Shown here one piece after another: positions 14,501 through 26,123 of a stretch of DNA of 64,000 nt. The stretch is from Brassica napus (taxonomy: Eukaryota; Streptophyta; Magnoliopsida; Brassicales; Brassicaceae). The position numbers and the translations under genes were made by a program. The number at the start of each line of letters is the position of its first letter. Positions within the stretch are counted from its first letter, which is position 1. The stretch is from contig NC_063448.1 of assembly GCF_020379485.1 (NCBI RefSeq), positions 22,343,726 through 22,407,725 of the forward strand, written 5' to 3'. Below the pieces are notes generated by a model, which searched no databases, was not told the DNA's origin, and saw only the letters and a list, made by a program, of their open reading frames with translations.

Positions 14501-15711
14501 AGCTTGTTGAAGAAGTGTACGTGAATCAACCAGAGGGATTCGAGAAGAAAGGAGAAGAACACAAAGTGTTCAAGCTTAAGAAAGCTCTATATGGTCTGCG
14601 CCAAGCCCCTAGGGCATGGAACACAAAGCTGGATCAAATCCTGAAGGGTTTTAAGTTCGTTAAGTGTACTAAAGAAAGCTCCGTGTATCGCAAGGGAGAA
14701 GGAGACAAGCTACTCATAGTGGCCATATATGTTGATGATCTGTATGTTACAGGGAACTCATCTCAGAAGATAAGAGAATTCAAGACTGCAATGTCTCAGA
14801 AGTTTTAGATGTCTGATTTGGGTTTACTACCCTACTATCTCGGTATTGAAGTGAAACAAAGCGCGCAAGGCATCACGATCAAGCAAGAAGCCTATGCTCG
14901 ACGTATACTAGAAGAGGCTGACATGGATACTTGCAACTCAACGCACATTCCAATGGAGTTTGGAGTTCATCTCTCAAAAGCAATGGATGAACCTGAGATA
15001 GATGCAAGCGAGTACAGAAGGAGGATAAGCTGTTTGAGATACCTAATGCATACAAGACCAGACATAGCATTCAGTGTCAGTATACTAAGCAGGTTCATGC
15101 AGTCTCCAAGAGAGTCGCATGAAAAAGCCTTAAAGCAAGTGCTAAGGTACTTGAGAGGTTCTAGTGGGTTCGGTTTAAGGTTTAAGAATGAAGGATCTCA
15201 AGAAGTTGTTGGATACAGCGACAGCAGCCACAACACTGATCCAGATGATGGAAGAAGTACTACTGGACATCTGTTTTGTCTCGGTGACACGCCAATATCT
15301 TGGTGCTCACATAAACAAGACATGGTGGCGCTATCATCCTGTGAAGCCGAATACATGGCAGCGACAGAAGCCGCTAATCAGGCCATTTGGCTTCAAGAGT
15401 TACTAAGTGAGATCATAAGAAGAAGAGCTCAAAGAACACTGATTCGTGTGGACAACAAATCGGCCATAGCACTGGCCAAGAACCCAGTCTTTCATCGACG
15501 CAGTAAGCACATTCACAAGCGTTTCCACTTCATCAGAGAATGTATTGAAAGAGAGCTCGTTGATGTGGAACATGTACCGGGAGCAGAGCAACGAGCAGAC
15601 ATACTAAGAAAGGCACTAGCAAGGATCAAGTTCAAGGAGATGAGGGAGCTGATCAAAGTACAAGACCTAAGTGAAAATGGTGTAAAGCTTAGAAGGGAGA
15701 ATGTTGGATAA
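11599..15711 (+). pseudogene. copia Gag-Pol polyprotein with five in-frame stops
   Basis: One reading frame of 1,371 codons runs the whole length without a frameshift. It is interrupted by TGA at 11857, TGA at 12718, TAA at 13090, TAA at 13900 and TAG at 14806. Domains in order: Gag; a CCHC zinc knuckle (C261-C274); aspartic protease DNGAS with D326; integrase with D521, D584 and E620 (35-residue D-E spacing); the copia reverse transcriptase; YVDD at 1044-1047; and RNase H with DSSHNTD, SSCEAEYMA and DNKSAI. Catalytic residues are intact, so the damage is almost entirely nonsense. The final frame runs a few bases into the 3' LTR. A productive polyprotein cannot be made from this copy. Confidence 0.93.
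15691..15701 (+). other. Polypurine tract
   Basis: AGAAGGGAGAA, all purine, lies immediately 5' of the 3' LTR where plus-strand DNA synthesis is primed. Confidence 0.8.
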
Positions 15712-15947
15712 GCTTCAAAGAAAGATTACTTAGGAAACAAGTTATTCATTAAAGATAAGTAGAATAACTTATATGTTTAGGATAATGATAAGATTCCTAG
15801 ATATACTTGTAATAGGATAAGTTAAGAGGATCATATATATAAAAAGATCTAATGTAAGATGATCTCTACAACATTATTGAGAAAGAAAGAAAAGAAAGAA
15901 ATAAAACAAAGAAACATTTTTATAGTTTTGTGTCTTGATCGATTTTA
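15702..15947 (+). repeat. 3' LTR of copia element
   Basis: 246 bp, almost identical to the 5' LTR. Differences are a C/T change near 15829, an insertion of about 13 bases around 15820-15832, an A/G change in the AAAAGATC region, and a G/T change near 15916. It ends TTTTA directly before the CCCAC duplication. Confidence 0.9.
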
Positions 15948-16193
15948 CCCACAGCGGAGCTTCACGGTGGTGAGATTGTTGTTTCATCCAAGATTGATGT
16001 GCGTCTCCCACGTGTCCGTGTCCGGTGAAGACCTAGCAGCTTGCACGTGGAAAAATATAAACCTTGTCACGACCGCTTTTCTAGTAGATTAAATTGTAAT
16101 TTTTGCTATTTGAATTTTTTTCTGACCCAATTTGTACCAATAGTTTAATGAAAACCAACAAGTTGACAAAAAAAAATATTATCCCAAATATAA

Positions 16194-17687
16194 TTAAAAG
16201 AAAAAGAAAATAAGATAATAAAGAATAGGGAAATTGCACTCCCTACACTACACTTCTATCCTAATTAGCCTCATACCCTAAATCCCACAATCTTCTACCT
16301 TATTCCATAGACACAAATCAGTCAAATCATAGGTATTTTTTTTTTTTTTGGATTTTCAACCGATTGCTTCTAAAGAATATTCGAAATCGATGGTGTTTCC
16401 AACTTCCATCACAATGATTTTCCCCCCTTTTGGCCACTAGTAAATATGTGACCTTTTGACAATTTTCATGGTAATAAATGAATTGCAAGTTATAGGAAAA
16501 CATCGATTTTTTTTAAAAAAATTCACTGATGTTTTGCGTAGCATGAGTATTTTGTACATGTATACAAATACTTTTTGCGTAGCATAATGTTTTTTTTTTG
16601 TAAAGAAAGGTAGCATAAAGTTCTCGTGGAGGATTCTGATTAGCTAACAAATAAATGTCTTCCGAATATTGCGGCCGCATCTCTTCACTTCACCATTTCT
16701 TTTCGCAGGTGTACTATTTCATATCTTTTCGCAAAATCAATTATTTTATTTTATAATGCTAATACATAATGATGTCAGTTGTACTATCTTGATGCTCTTA
16801 CTACATGATTATCAAATTCATTTGGGAGTGATCTTATCACGAAATTATGACATGACAATAAATCATCTAACAGTTCAAAAAAATCATCTAAAACAGAAAA
16901 CAACAAAAACGAGGTAAAATGAGGTCTTTGTTCGTATCCCGTTAATATTTAAGTATCATGAGTAAATTTGAAAGTGTATTAAAAGTGATGTGTTTTTAAT
17001 AATATGATAATGACATAATGAAGATTTAAGATTTTGATAATATGAATGTAAGAATGCGATAATATTTTATTCTTCTTGCGAGCGGAAAAGGTATTAGTTT
17101 ATAATCAACATCCTACTTCTATTCTAACGAATTATTTGCAACGAGTAATCAAGAACCATTATTATATAAGAACTTCACAAACTCAAGTAAACTCAGAAAG
17201 ATAATCTAAACTAAAGAGTACAAGACTTGGCCATTTGATCCATTTATCTATATGATTAATAAATAGATTATCTCACTTGCTTTAGTTTATATTTCCGTCC
17301 ATACTTAAAATATTAATATCTATTAATATTATATTATATATATATATATATATATCTATTTATCTCTCATCAACATATTGCATGTAGAAGGGGAAGATGT
17401 GTTGACAAAAAAAAAAAAAAAAAAGAAGAAGGGGAAGATGTTCTTCGCATCACCAAAAGTCAGCGCGTTTCTCTCTTCCTAATGAACCTTCATTCTTCTG
17501 CCCCTTTTCTCAATATTTTCTCAAGAAAATCTCAATTTGTATCAAGAAAATACTCATAAACACGATGCTAAAATCATAATCTCATCTTCTGATTCCTGAT
17601 GATTACATTATCTTGATTTTCGCTAAAGATTATTTCGTATAGCTGTATATAATATACACGAAGACACACTCATCATACATAGATATT
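16194..17687. promoter_or_regulatory. WRKY upstream region
   Basis: 1.5 kb of AT-rich spacer leading to the WRKY gene. It contains a (TA)n microsatellite at ~17333-17356 and an A19 tract at ~17407-17425. One W-box core TTGAC lies at 17402-17406, which would suit WRKY autoregulation, but a single core is expected by chance. No gene is visible; the short frames are not family-like. Confidence 0.4.
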
Positions 17688-20001
17688 ATGTGCAGCGTCT
17701 TTGAGATGGACAATTATCAAGGAGACTTAAGGGACATCTTACGAGGAATCGATGGCGGCCACGTGTTATCGCCGGAACTTCCTCCTTCTCCTCCAAGAAT
17801 CTGGCCACTTCCACAACCATCGCCGTCAGATCTTCATCACATAAATCCCTTTGGAGATCCATTTGTGAGCATGACTGATCCTCTCCTCCAAGAACTCAAC
17901 GCCGTCACAAACTCTGGCTATTTCTCCACAGCCGACAACAATAACAACAACTGCTTCTTAGTTCCTAAGGTATTAGAGGATGATCATATAAAGAGTCAAT
18001 GCAGTGTCTTCCCAAGAATCCGGATCTCGCATAGTAACATCATTAGCGATTCCTCTCCGTGTAATTCTCCGGCCATGTCGGCTCACGTTTTCGCAGCCGC
18101 AGCTGCCGCCTCGCCGAGAGGGGTCATCAACGTCGATACAAACAGTCCTAGAAACTGTCTATTAGTCGATGGTAACACGTTCTCGTCTCAGATTCAGATA
18201 TCTTCCCCTCCGAATCTAGGTCCTAAGAGAAGGTACATATTGAATTTTTAAATCTTGATCAAATGTTTCATTAAATGTTTACACGATATAGATAATAATA
18301 ATTCCCAAGATGGTATTAATTTATTATATATATGTATTAACAATATAATTTTTATGCAATAATTTGCACCAGTTCTATGATAGCATATAGAGTAAAGTGA
18401 ATTAGGGTTCTAGGTAGCATATGCATATGCTAATAATAGAATGAATTATGGTTTGTTTATGTGTATGTTATATGTACGCTTTTTATTTTTAAGATTTCTA
18501 GTTTCTTTTTGTTTGTCTTTTCTTAATCATGAATTTTTTATGTATATATACAAATACTATACATTATAATTGTTTAGATTCATGAGAGGAAGGAGGGTTG
18601 AGGTTGAAGACACATGCAGGAGAATCTATGAACTGTCACAATTAAAGAACATATAACTGCGTAGCATCATATCTCAACCCCCAGTTGATAATAATAATGT
18701 CCCACTACCAAACTTAGCTTTCACAACTTACATGTACACACGTGCATGTATATAGATAGAAAAAAAACTACACGTGTGTAAGTATCCATATATACGTGCA
18801 GGCAGAGTCAGGCAAAGAAGGTGGTGTGTATACCAGCGCCGGCTGCGATGAACAGCCGGTCAAGCGGTGAAGTGGTTCCGTCTGATCTGTGGGCTTGGCG
18901 TAAGTACGGTCAAAAACCCATTAAAGGCTCTCCTTTTCCAAGGTATTGGTTTGCACACACTCATTCATCAGTATCTATCATCAAACAAAGATTCGAAAAA
19001 TAAACTTTCTTTCACCACCACATTCTTCTTGGCTCAAGTTGTTACAAAGATTCGGATACTTTTAAGTATTAACAACATTTCTCTTGATAAGTGTGACATT
19101 TGGTCCATATATATACCCACCCGCGAATTTGACATTTGTGTTACGAACATAAACAAATTAAATCACGTGGAGTAAGATTACAATTCAGTGATAATTTACC
19201 TTTTGAAATTTAATTAACGACTACAAACTAAAAGAGATTCTTACATCATATCGTTTTACTAATTTCATCCTTCGGTTTACAATTTTACAGTTGATAAAAC
19301 AATAATGTTGATGAATTTTCTTGATTCAATATGGTTTTGAAATTTGACGGATGAATACTTAATTATAGTGTGACCATTATATTCTTATAATTATAGTGGA
19401 TTTGCTAATCTTGATGATTACTTAATTTTGGTTGTATTCTCTCAGGGGTTACTATAGATGCAGCAGCTCAAAAGGCTGTTCAGCAAGAAAGCAAGTCGAA
19501 AGAAGCCGAACCGATCCAAACATGTTGGTGATTACATATACTTCCGAACACAACCATCCTTGGCCCATTCAACGCAACGCTCTTGCCGGTTCCACACGCT
19601 CCTCCTCTAACCCTAATTCCTCCAAATCCTCAACCGCAACCGCTCCATCCAATGGCCCTCCAAACAACACCCACTCGCCTTCCCCCGCCTCTCCTTCTCC
19701 TCTGCCAGCCTCCGCCGTCAAGGATGAACAAAGAGAAGAAGATATGGAATTGGAAAACGTAGAAAACGATTACGATAATCAGTTTGCTCCATATAGACCG
19801 GAGCTCCCCGATCAGCATCAGCCAGACGATTTCTTCGCAGATCTTGAAGAGCTAGAAGAAGATTCTCTAAGCATGTTTCTTTCTCAAGGCGTCGCCGGCT
19901 ACGGGAGCAATAAAACGACGGCGTCCAATGGGATCAGCAATTTCGGCGGTTGGTCTGGGGCAGATAATAGTAACGACGACCGAGACTCAAGGTCGTTATA
20001 G
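17688..20001 (+). CDS. WRKY14: Group IIe WRKY transcription factor (WRKY14-type)
   Basis: Three exons, 17688-18232, 18802-18942 and 19446-20001, give 413 aa. The single WRKY domain has WRKYGQK at 214-220 and a C-X5-C-X23-H-X1-H zinc finger (C234, C240, H264, H266). The second intron splits the Arg of PFPR|GYYRC, the classic R-type WRKY intron. The N-terminus [14 protein letters not shown], the Ser/Pro-rich middle and the acidic C-terminus ending DSRSL match Arabidopsis WRKY14 (At1g30650) as I remember it. The protein should bind W-box TTGAC(C/T) DNA in the nucleus. A poly-Asn stretch (around 85-90) and an Ala-rich stretch (around 130) are low-complexity. No lesion is seen. Downstream lies the transposon island; upstream the nested retroposons. 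Confidence 0.95.
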
Positions 20002-20179
20002 AATATAGATAGTGTTAATTACAGAATGTCGAAGATATTATTGTGTCACACTCTACGCGAGTACTAACAGAGTATCTATTTACTTATTTACTAGTCTAAA
20101 ATCCGCACCTTAGGATAAACATTTTATATACAAATTCTTTTTACTTATTATCATTTGCTTAACATATTTTAACATATTA

Positions 20180-20206
20180 CTAGATCTTGACCTGCGCGAC
20201 CGCGCA
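20180..20206 (-). mobile_element. Helitron 3' terminus (minus orientation)
   Basis: On the minus strand the sequence reads a perfect hairpin TGCGCG-GT-CGCGCA (20206-20193), then 9 nt, then CTAG (20183-20180), followed by T. A GC hairpin ~10 nt before CTRR-T is the diagnostic Helitron 3' end. The element body would extend to the right; its 5' TC end was not identified. Confidence 0.7.
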
Positions 20207-22187
20207 CGTATTTGTTTTCATTTATATGTACGAAACATTTAGTTTTTACATTATTAGTTATATATTCTATTAAATAGATACACAAAATAATATTTATCTA
20301 TTTTAAGTGGGTTCTTACGGATTTTCGTACTTTTTAACTAATTCTAACCATTCTGTTTATTTTTTTCTAATTAATTAGACAGCATTTATTACAAAATATA
20401 AAATAAAACTTACCTATTTGAAATGTTTTATTATCTTTCTTTTTTCACTCTTTTTAACAACTTTATTAATTGTATTTATTATAATAATTCAACACGATTT
20501 ATTTTAAATGTTAACAATAATAATTTCACCAGTTTTAAAGAAATTGCTTCATTTGTGATAAAAATTCAAACCTGTTAATAAATAAATTTTTTATTTGTTT
20601 AAAGAATCAGTTAAATATATGCATCCGATAACCCACTCGAATACGAATTAATTCTTTTTTTATATCGAGGTTTTTTGGTTTTAAAATTAAACTCCATTTA
20701 GATATTTAAAATTTTTAAACGGGGTTCGAGTCGGATCTTTCCGGATTCGAATAGCTTTGTATGAACCTAAAATATTCAAATAACCCACATGTTTAAAACT
20801 GTCATCAAATAATTCATAAAAATAAAAATAAAAAAACAACCAAGCTCTAGTATATATTATAATATAAACATTTGTGTATTCACAGATTCATAATAATGTT
20901 AGTTTACTTATTTGTTATCTCATTAATTTTTTCAAACCATCACTTATATTTGTAGCTTTTTATCTTATATATTTATGTCGGTAGATTTGCGTTTGATTAT
21001 TAGGACATTTAGTATTAGTTATTGTTGGTATGAAAAATGAGCCACGTTGGCATATATTCCTATGATAGAGTGAACCGGTTTGGTTTGATTTTAATATGTG
21101 GTGAATGATTTATTTAATTACAGTCTGTTTGTTTAAGAGAAAGGAATATTCCTACGTAAACTCGGATGATAATAGCTTAGACGTTAATAATGTATAATAA
21201 ATGAAATGTTATGTAATTTATGATTTTCTAGTGAAGTCCATTTTTAAAATATCACACATAAAAAAAAGTTGTGACTTATCTTTTAATAGATAAGATGAAA
21301 CAAATTAATAAATATACGTTGAATAATTGAAAAACTATTAACTATTAACTATTACGTATATAATTATATTAACACAAATACATAAATTAAAGAAATCTTG
21401 TTTGTTTATTTACAATCATTTTGTAGTAAATAAATTTATACAATTATTTTCTCTATTTTTTATGATATGTAATTAAATTTAAATAATAGTAACATAAAAA
21501 TATATTATATTTTAATATGACTATCTATTAAATGAAACTTCCTAATCATATGATTTTATGATTATTTATATTTGATAACAAAATTTTAAACTATTAATCA
21601 TAAAAAAACTATTGTAAAACTTTTATATTTTTAATAATTTATAATATTCTTGAAAATTTAATATAAATTTGAAAATTAAAATATTAAGTTCTCAATACTT
21701 GTTCAATGCTACTTATTTAAATTCGGTTTGTATAATATTTATGTCTTATATCTACATGGACAAAACAAAATTTGTTTTCGCTTGTATAGTTTAGAACACT
21801 TTTATTTTCTTCTTACACTCTCAAACAGTCTCTAATAGATCCGAGGTAAAGGTAGTTGTTTTGCTATATTAGTATGTGATTAATAATGATTTAATGAGCT
21901 ATTGATGTTTATGTAATCAAGTTTTGCTGCGGGTATGGGAGCAGGAAAAGTGGGGCGAAGGAATATTAGGTGGATGGGACACAAAGTGAATAAGTTCGTT
22001 CATCTACACAGTTCAATCACACCAGACGCACCCCAATACATATCTCTGAAGCTATTCACATATATTGTGACCGCAAAGCACGACTAGTGATATAATATGA
22101 ATGGAAAATGTAATTACTCCTAGTTACTCTTATAATCTACCAATCAGGAGAAAACATCATTTTCTTTATTCTCTTCTATTTTTGTTG
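20207..22187. other. AT-rich Helitron-like sequence
   Basis: No gene seen. The stretch 20630-20810 (around CCATTTAGATATTT, GGGGTTCGAGTCGGATC and CCTAAAATATTCAAATAAC) is paralleled in the same order at ~24440-24540. This suggests two related Helitron-type copies. Confidence 0.4.
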
Positions 22188-22423
22188 AAATGGAGGAAAA
22201 TGTTACACCAATATATACGTAATTAAAATTTATTCCACTTCTTTTTCTTTCTCATTTACTCTATTTTTTGTCTGTATTCTATTTTAATTTTTTCACTTTT
22301 TCATTTTTTTTTTATTTTCCTCCCATTTAGTCTAAGGTTTTGATTAGTAATTTTAGAGTAAATGGGAGAAAAATAATATAAATGGAGGAAAATGTTACAC
22401 CAATATATACGTAATTAAAATTT
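22188..22423. repeat. 44-bp perfect direct repeat
   Basis: The same 44 bases, beginning AAATGGAGGAAAATG, occur at 22188-22231 and 22380-22423. The spacer contains CTCATTTACTCT and its near complement AGAGTAAATGGGAG. This may be a partially duplicated palindromic MITE. No target duplication was resolved. Confidence 0.6.
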
Positions 22424-22484
22424 TTCATGTTAATTATATAGTTGGTGTAGCTACAATTTTTTTTAATAGGGTAACACATTACAT

Positions 22485-22815
22485 CATCAGATAATTTCTA
22501 ATTTTATTAGATATGATGATCAACTACCTGCAACATATGCAATATTGATGAACAGCTCCACATATAAGGATTCCACGATAAAAGTTTTTCCGAAACACTT
22601 GGATCGACAGACGGTTCTGCATGTACGACATCCTCGATGGACAGGCTCTCGCAGCAGACGACTACAACGAACGGCTCTGCCTACAGTACTCTGAAACCTC
22701 TAATAAACTTCGCATCATATAATCTGCAAGAAATTGCATAGTTTAGGAATCGAACTCTGGACCTGGAAGTAAAAACCTTTAAACCTTAACCAGTAGGCTA
22801 CAGTACTTCCACGTA
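22485..22815 (-). mobile_element. tRNA-derived SINE
   Basis: On the minus strand an A-box-like GTAGCCTACTGGTTAAGG (near 22805) is followed ~45 nt later by a B-box-like GAGTTCGATTCC (near 22750). About 250 nt of non-coding body then runs to an AT-rich end near 22485. The paired pol III boxes and the length fit a Brassicaceae SINE. The exact ends and target duplication are uncertain. Confidence 0.5.
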
Positions 22816-22913
22816 CACACATTTATATATTTTGTCGCCATACACGCAATCACACACACACACATATATATGTTTTATTATACACAATATATATTGACAT
22901 ATATAGGTTTCGT

Positions 22914-23039
22914 ATGGTAACGGACCACCGCCATGCACCGTTGTTAATAGTAACAAAAATCTCTATATATAATTATGTATCTATATATTTTTGTTACTAT
23001 TAAAACTTCACCGTAGTTATTCTACCTCCACGTTACCAT
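22914..23039. mobile_element. Short hairpin MITE
   Basis: The outer ends TATGGTAACG and CGTTACCATT are inverted. Inside, AATAGTAACAAAAAT is matched by ATTTTTGTTACTATT around an AT-rich loop. The ~126 bp unit would fold into one hairpin. The family is not recognised. Confidence 0.5.
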
Positions 23040-23156
23040 TCGGAGTCATAACTACAAGATATCTTTAAATGGGTATTTTGTTTGTAAGTGAATTATATGA
23101 AATGATCTATGAGTGTGTTAGACACACAGAGCAGCCTTTATCACTATGTTGTCCCG

Positions 23157-23716
23157 TAGGCCTGAGACTTTTATCCGAGATCCGGATTCGATCTGAGATC
23201 TGATCCGGATCCAATCCGAAAATCCGGATATCCGGAGAGGTAGAATCCGGATCCGGATAGTAAAATGTTGGATCCGTCAAAGTCGAATCTGGATCCGGAT
23301 ATCTTGATTTTTTAGTTCGGATATCCAGATCCGTAAATTTTATTAAAAACTATTTCAAAAAGAATAATATCTATATATAAAAACTAATTTTATTAAATAA
23401 ATTTTCATTTTTATAATATTATATATAAATTTTATGTAAATTTTGTAATATTATACATAGAAATAATAATAAAACATTATATATATTTTTATTTTTAAAT
23501 TATTGTTAATATTTAATATATTAATATTATTTTTTTTATTTATTTTAAGGATTCAAATCCGAATCCGGATATTATAATTTTTAGAAGGATATCCGACACC
23601 CGGATATCCGCGAACCCCGGATCTGGATAAGGATAGTAAAATTATGGATCCGCCGGATAAGGATCCGGATCCGGATATCTTAAAATTGTCCGGATATCCG
23701 ATCCGTCTCAGGCCTA
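23157..23716. mobile_element. hAT-type MITE rich in GGATCCGGAT motifs
   Basis: 560 bp with perfect 12-bp inverted ends, TAGGCCTGAGAC and GTCTCAGGCCTA. It is bounded by the 8-bp duplication TTGTCCCG (23149-23156 and 23717-23724). An 8-bp duplication is diagnostic of hAT. Both arms are packed with GGATCCGGAT / ATCCGGATAT repeats around an AT-rich centre. There is no coding capacity. Confidence 0.85.
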
Positions 23717-23724
23717 TTGTCCCG

Positions 23725-24670
23725 CTCTATTAGGCGACCAATATAACCGATGTGTGTGTCAACTTTAATTCTAGATTTGGTTTTTTCTCTCGCTAGTTTT
23801 CTAAATTAAATTTTTGATGAATCTATCTATGTTATTAAAATTGAACTACTTTTTAGTACTGTTTGAAAATATAGATTGCATTAAATATGGATATAGTAAT
23901 TACATTAATTGTCTTTCCATATTTCACTCAGTTTAACATTTTCATTAATTATATTACCTTAACAATACATCATATTATTATTTATATTACCATAATAATA
24001 GTAGTGCATGTTTTTATTTATTAGTTAATCAATATTAGCTTTGTACCAATTATAAAATCGAAAATGTAAAATAACTGGGTTTTGCATATGGTTAAACCTT
24101 CAGTTTAACTTGTTTTACTAATTTTTTTAATTTTAGTTTCGATCAGTGGAAAATTACGTTGCCAAAAACATAATTCAAAGACATATTTTTTGAATAAAAT
24201 AATAACTTAAATCAAAATAATAAAAAAGTATTACATTTATTGTCCCTCAATTTTTCACTCCATATAATTATTTTACTAAATAAAATTTATTTATATTTCA
24301 CTTAATTTAGCCATACACATGTAACGAGTCTTTCTTATTAGTTTATAAAATCAGTTAGGCATGAACATTGGCTATCCATTTAGGTACAAGCTGTTCTTTT
24401 CGGGTATTATTTTTTTTTCTTTTGAAATTAAGCCCCGTTTGAATATTATAAATTTATGTGTGAGTTTTGAGTTGGACCCTTCTAGGTTTAGATGAGTTTG
24501 ATTATTATGTACAATAACCTAAAAATATTTAAATAACAAATTTATCTGAAATGAATTCGAATATTTGTACCGAAAATAACTATGTTATCCGATTCGGTAC
24601 AGGTCTTTTGAATAAAATTATTTATATTACGATCCATCTAAAATATATGAAAAAACTAATATCTATGCGG
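23725..24670. other. AT-rich spacer, Helitron-like
   Basis: No gene or complete transposon is visible. The last ~300 bases resemble 20630-20810 in motif order and lead into the Helitron-like end at 24687-24690. Confidence 0.4.
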
Positions 24671-24690
24671 ATGCGCGAATCAATCTCTAG
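24663..24690 (+). mobile_element. Degenerate Helitron 3' terminus
   Basis: CTATGCGGATGCGCGAATCAATCTCTAG followed by T: a short GCG/CGC stem, a ~10 nt spacer, then CTAG|T. The hairpin is imperfect. It faces the opposite way from the end at 20180, so the two are the outer ends of different elements. Confidence 0.45.
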
Positions 24691-25335
24691 TTAAGTTTAT
24701 ATGTCAATGTTGTATCATAATTTACAAGAGTTATAAATAGTTTTAGGGGGTTACATGGTACATCTCTTTTCTCTTTCAACAAAGAGCATTTATTTTTCAC
24801 TGAACAAAGAAAATCTTCTCATTTCCCATTAATTTATATACTTAACATTGAGAAAAAAAATTTAGAAGCCAATAATCTTCGAATTGCTTTATTGAATGAG
24901 TGATTTAGCGTAATGACAACCCACATTGTTGGACATGCTGTGGCCACCAAATTAAATTTTGTTTTTTTTCCAACATGATATACTTCTTTTTTTCCAAAGA
25001 AGATATACTTTATTTTGTTCAAAAAACATGATATACCAAAACAAAAAAATTGTGGAGCTTTAATAAATAGAAAAATAAATTACGAAAATTAAAGGTAATA
25101 AGTACTAATATTTGTTGTTGGATTTTGAGAGAGACTAAAATATAATGGGAGCAGTGACCTTAAGTTAAGTCAAATCATCCATCCACTCCGATTGATTGAA
25201 AGAAAAATTCATCACAACTCTTTGTTTCTTGAACAAATTGTTTTTGATTTGACGAGGGGAGAAGAACAGTCGTGACATTTTATTGCTAACTAATAATTTA
25301 CATTTCGATTATTTTCTTTCATCATGGGACATAGA

Positions 25336-25860
25336 CATAGGCCTGGGAATTTAAATCAAAGCCCGCGGGGCCCGCCCCATTTGATCCGCCGCGGGGCGGG
25401 TGCGGGTCGAGCGTTTTGAAAAAATCAAGTCGCGGATGCGGGTGCGGGTTAAGACTATTTTTTGCGGGGCGGGTGCGGGTTGGTGGATTTTGATTTGCGG
25501 ATACCCGCCAATCCGCAAAATAAAATAAAAAATAAAAAAAAATCTTTTTTTTTGAAAAATTCGACTTTTTTTAGAAAAATAATTAATTTTTTTTTAAAAA
25601 ATTAAATTTTAAAAAAATAATATAAAAAATTACTTATAAATATATTATTTTATAGAAAAACTAATTAAATAATTATTTTTTTAATTAAAAATATAACCCG
25701 CGGGTCCCGCGGGTTACCCGCAAAATAAAGCGGGGCGGGTGCGGGTATTAGTTTATTTCTTTGCGGGTTGAGCGGGTCGAAATTTTAACTAAAAAAAAAG
25801 AAACGATCCGCGGGTTGGCGGGTCGTGCGGGTTGGCGGGTCGACTTTTATTTTTAGTGTG
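25336..25860. mobile_element. Right-truncated relative of the hAT MITE, GC-rich arms
   Basis: It starts TAGGCCTGGGAAT, close to the terminus of the element at 23157. It has arms rich in GCGGGTGCGGGT motifs around an AT-rich centre. The expected inverted right end (ATTCCCAGGCCTA) is absent; the element stops near the next hAT insertion. No duplication is seen. Likely a deletion derivative. Confidence 0.5.
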
Positions 25861-25877
25861 TGGGGACTGACTGGGAA

Positions 25878-26123
25878 CAGGGCCGGGCCTGACAATTTCG
25901 GGCCCAGAAGCAAAAAAAAAATTTGGCCCATGATCTATATAAAACATGAAAATATTAAAAGGTGTTTCCATGTGATTCGAACCTATAATCTCCCGCTGTT
26001 ATATATCTAGTTTTTGCCACCAAAACTAAAGAGAAACTTCACTTATTCTTGGCCCCTAAAATAAATATTCTCTTGTTGGCCCCAAAACCAATGCTTGATT
26101 TGCTTGGTATCAGGCACGGCCTG
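25878..26123. mobile_element. Small hAT MITE
   Basis: 246 bp with ends CAGGGCCGGGCCTGA and, reverse complemented, CAGGCCGTGCCTGA. It is flanked by the 8-bp duplication ACTGGGAA (25870-25877 and 26124-26131). Termini and duplication length identify hAT. It is non-coding. Confidence 0.8.

Larger units (their letters stand above)
11307..15947 (+). mobile_element. Ty1/copia LTR retrotransposon, complete but inactivated
   Basis: 4.64 kb element with LTRs 11307-11539 and 15702-15947, flanked by the 5-bp duplication CCCAC (11302-11306 and 15948-15952). A primer-binding site, a polypurine tract and a copia-order polyprotein (gag, protease, integrase, reverse transcriptase, RNase H) are present. The LTRs differ by about four substitutions and one ~13-bp indel, so the insertion is fairly recent. 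It landed inside the older retroposon. Five in-frame stops rule out autonomous activity. Confidence 0.95.
10632..16176 (+). mobile_element. ~900 bp poly(A) retroposon (Sadhu-like), split by a copia insertion
   Basis: The 17-bp string TATTATCCCAAATATAA occurs at 10615-10631 and again at 16177-16193, directly after a poly(A) run (~16168-16176). A long target duplication next to a poly(A) tail is the hallmark of LINE-mediated retroposition. Removing the nested copia element and one copy of its 5-bp duplication leaves 899 bp (10632-11306 plus 15953-16176). That size, the poly(A) end and the lack of a long ORF fit the Sadhu retroposons described in Arabidopsis. A truncated LINE or a processed transcript is the alternative. 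Near the 5' end there is a local inverted repeat, GGTGGCCGGTGAG / CTCGCCACCGG. Retroposition is well supported; the family name is inference. Confidence 0.7.

Noticed and set aside
16671..16678. GCGGCCGC (NotI site) as a cloning scar
   Set aside because: Single occurrence with continuous genomic context on both sides; chance is sufficient.
22740..22815. tRNA gene on the minus strand
   Set aside because: A and B boxes are present, but paired acceptor stem and anticodon arm are not convincing and the sequence continues into a SINE body.
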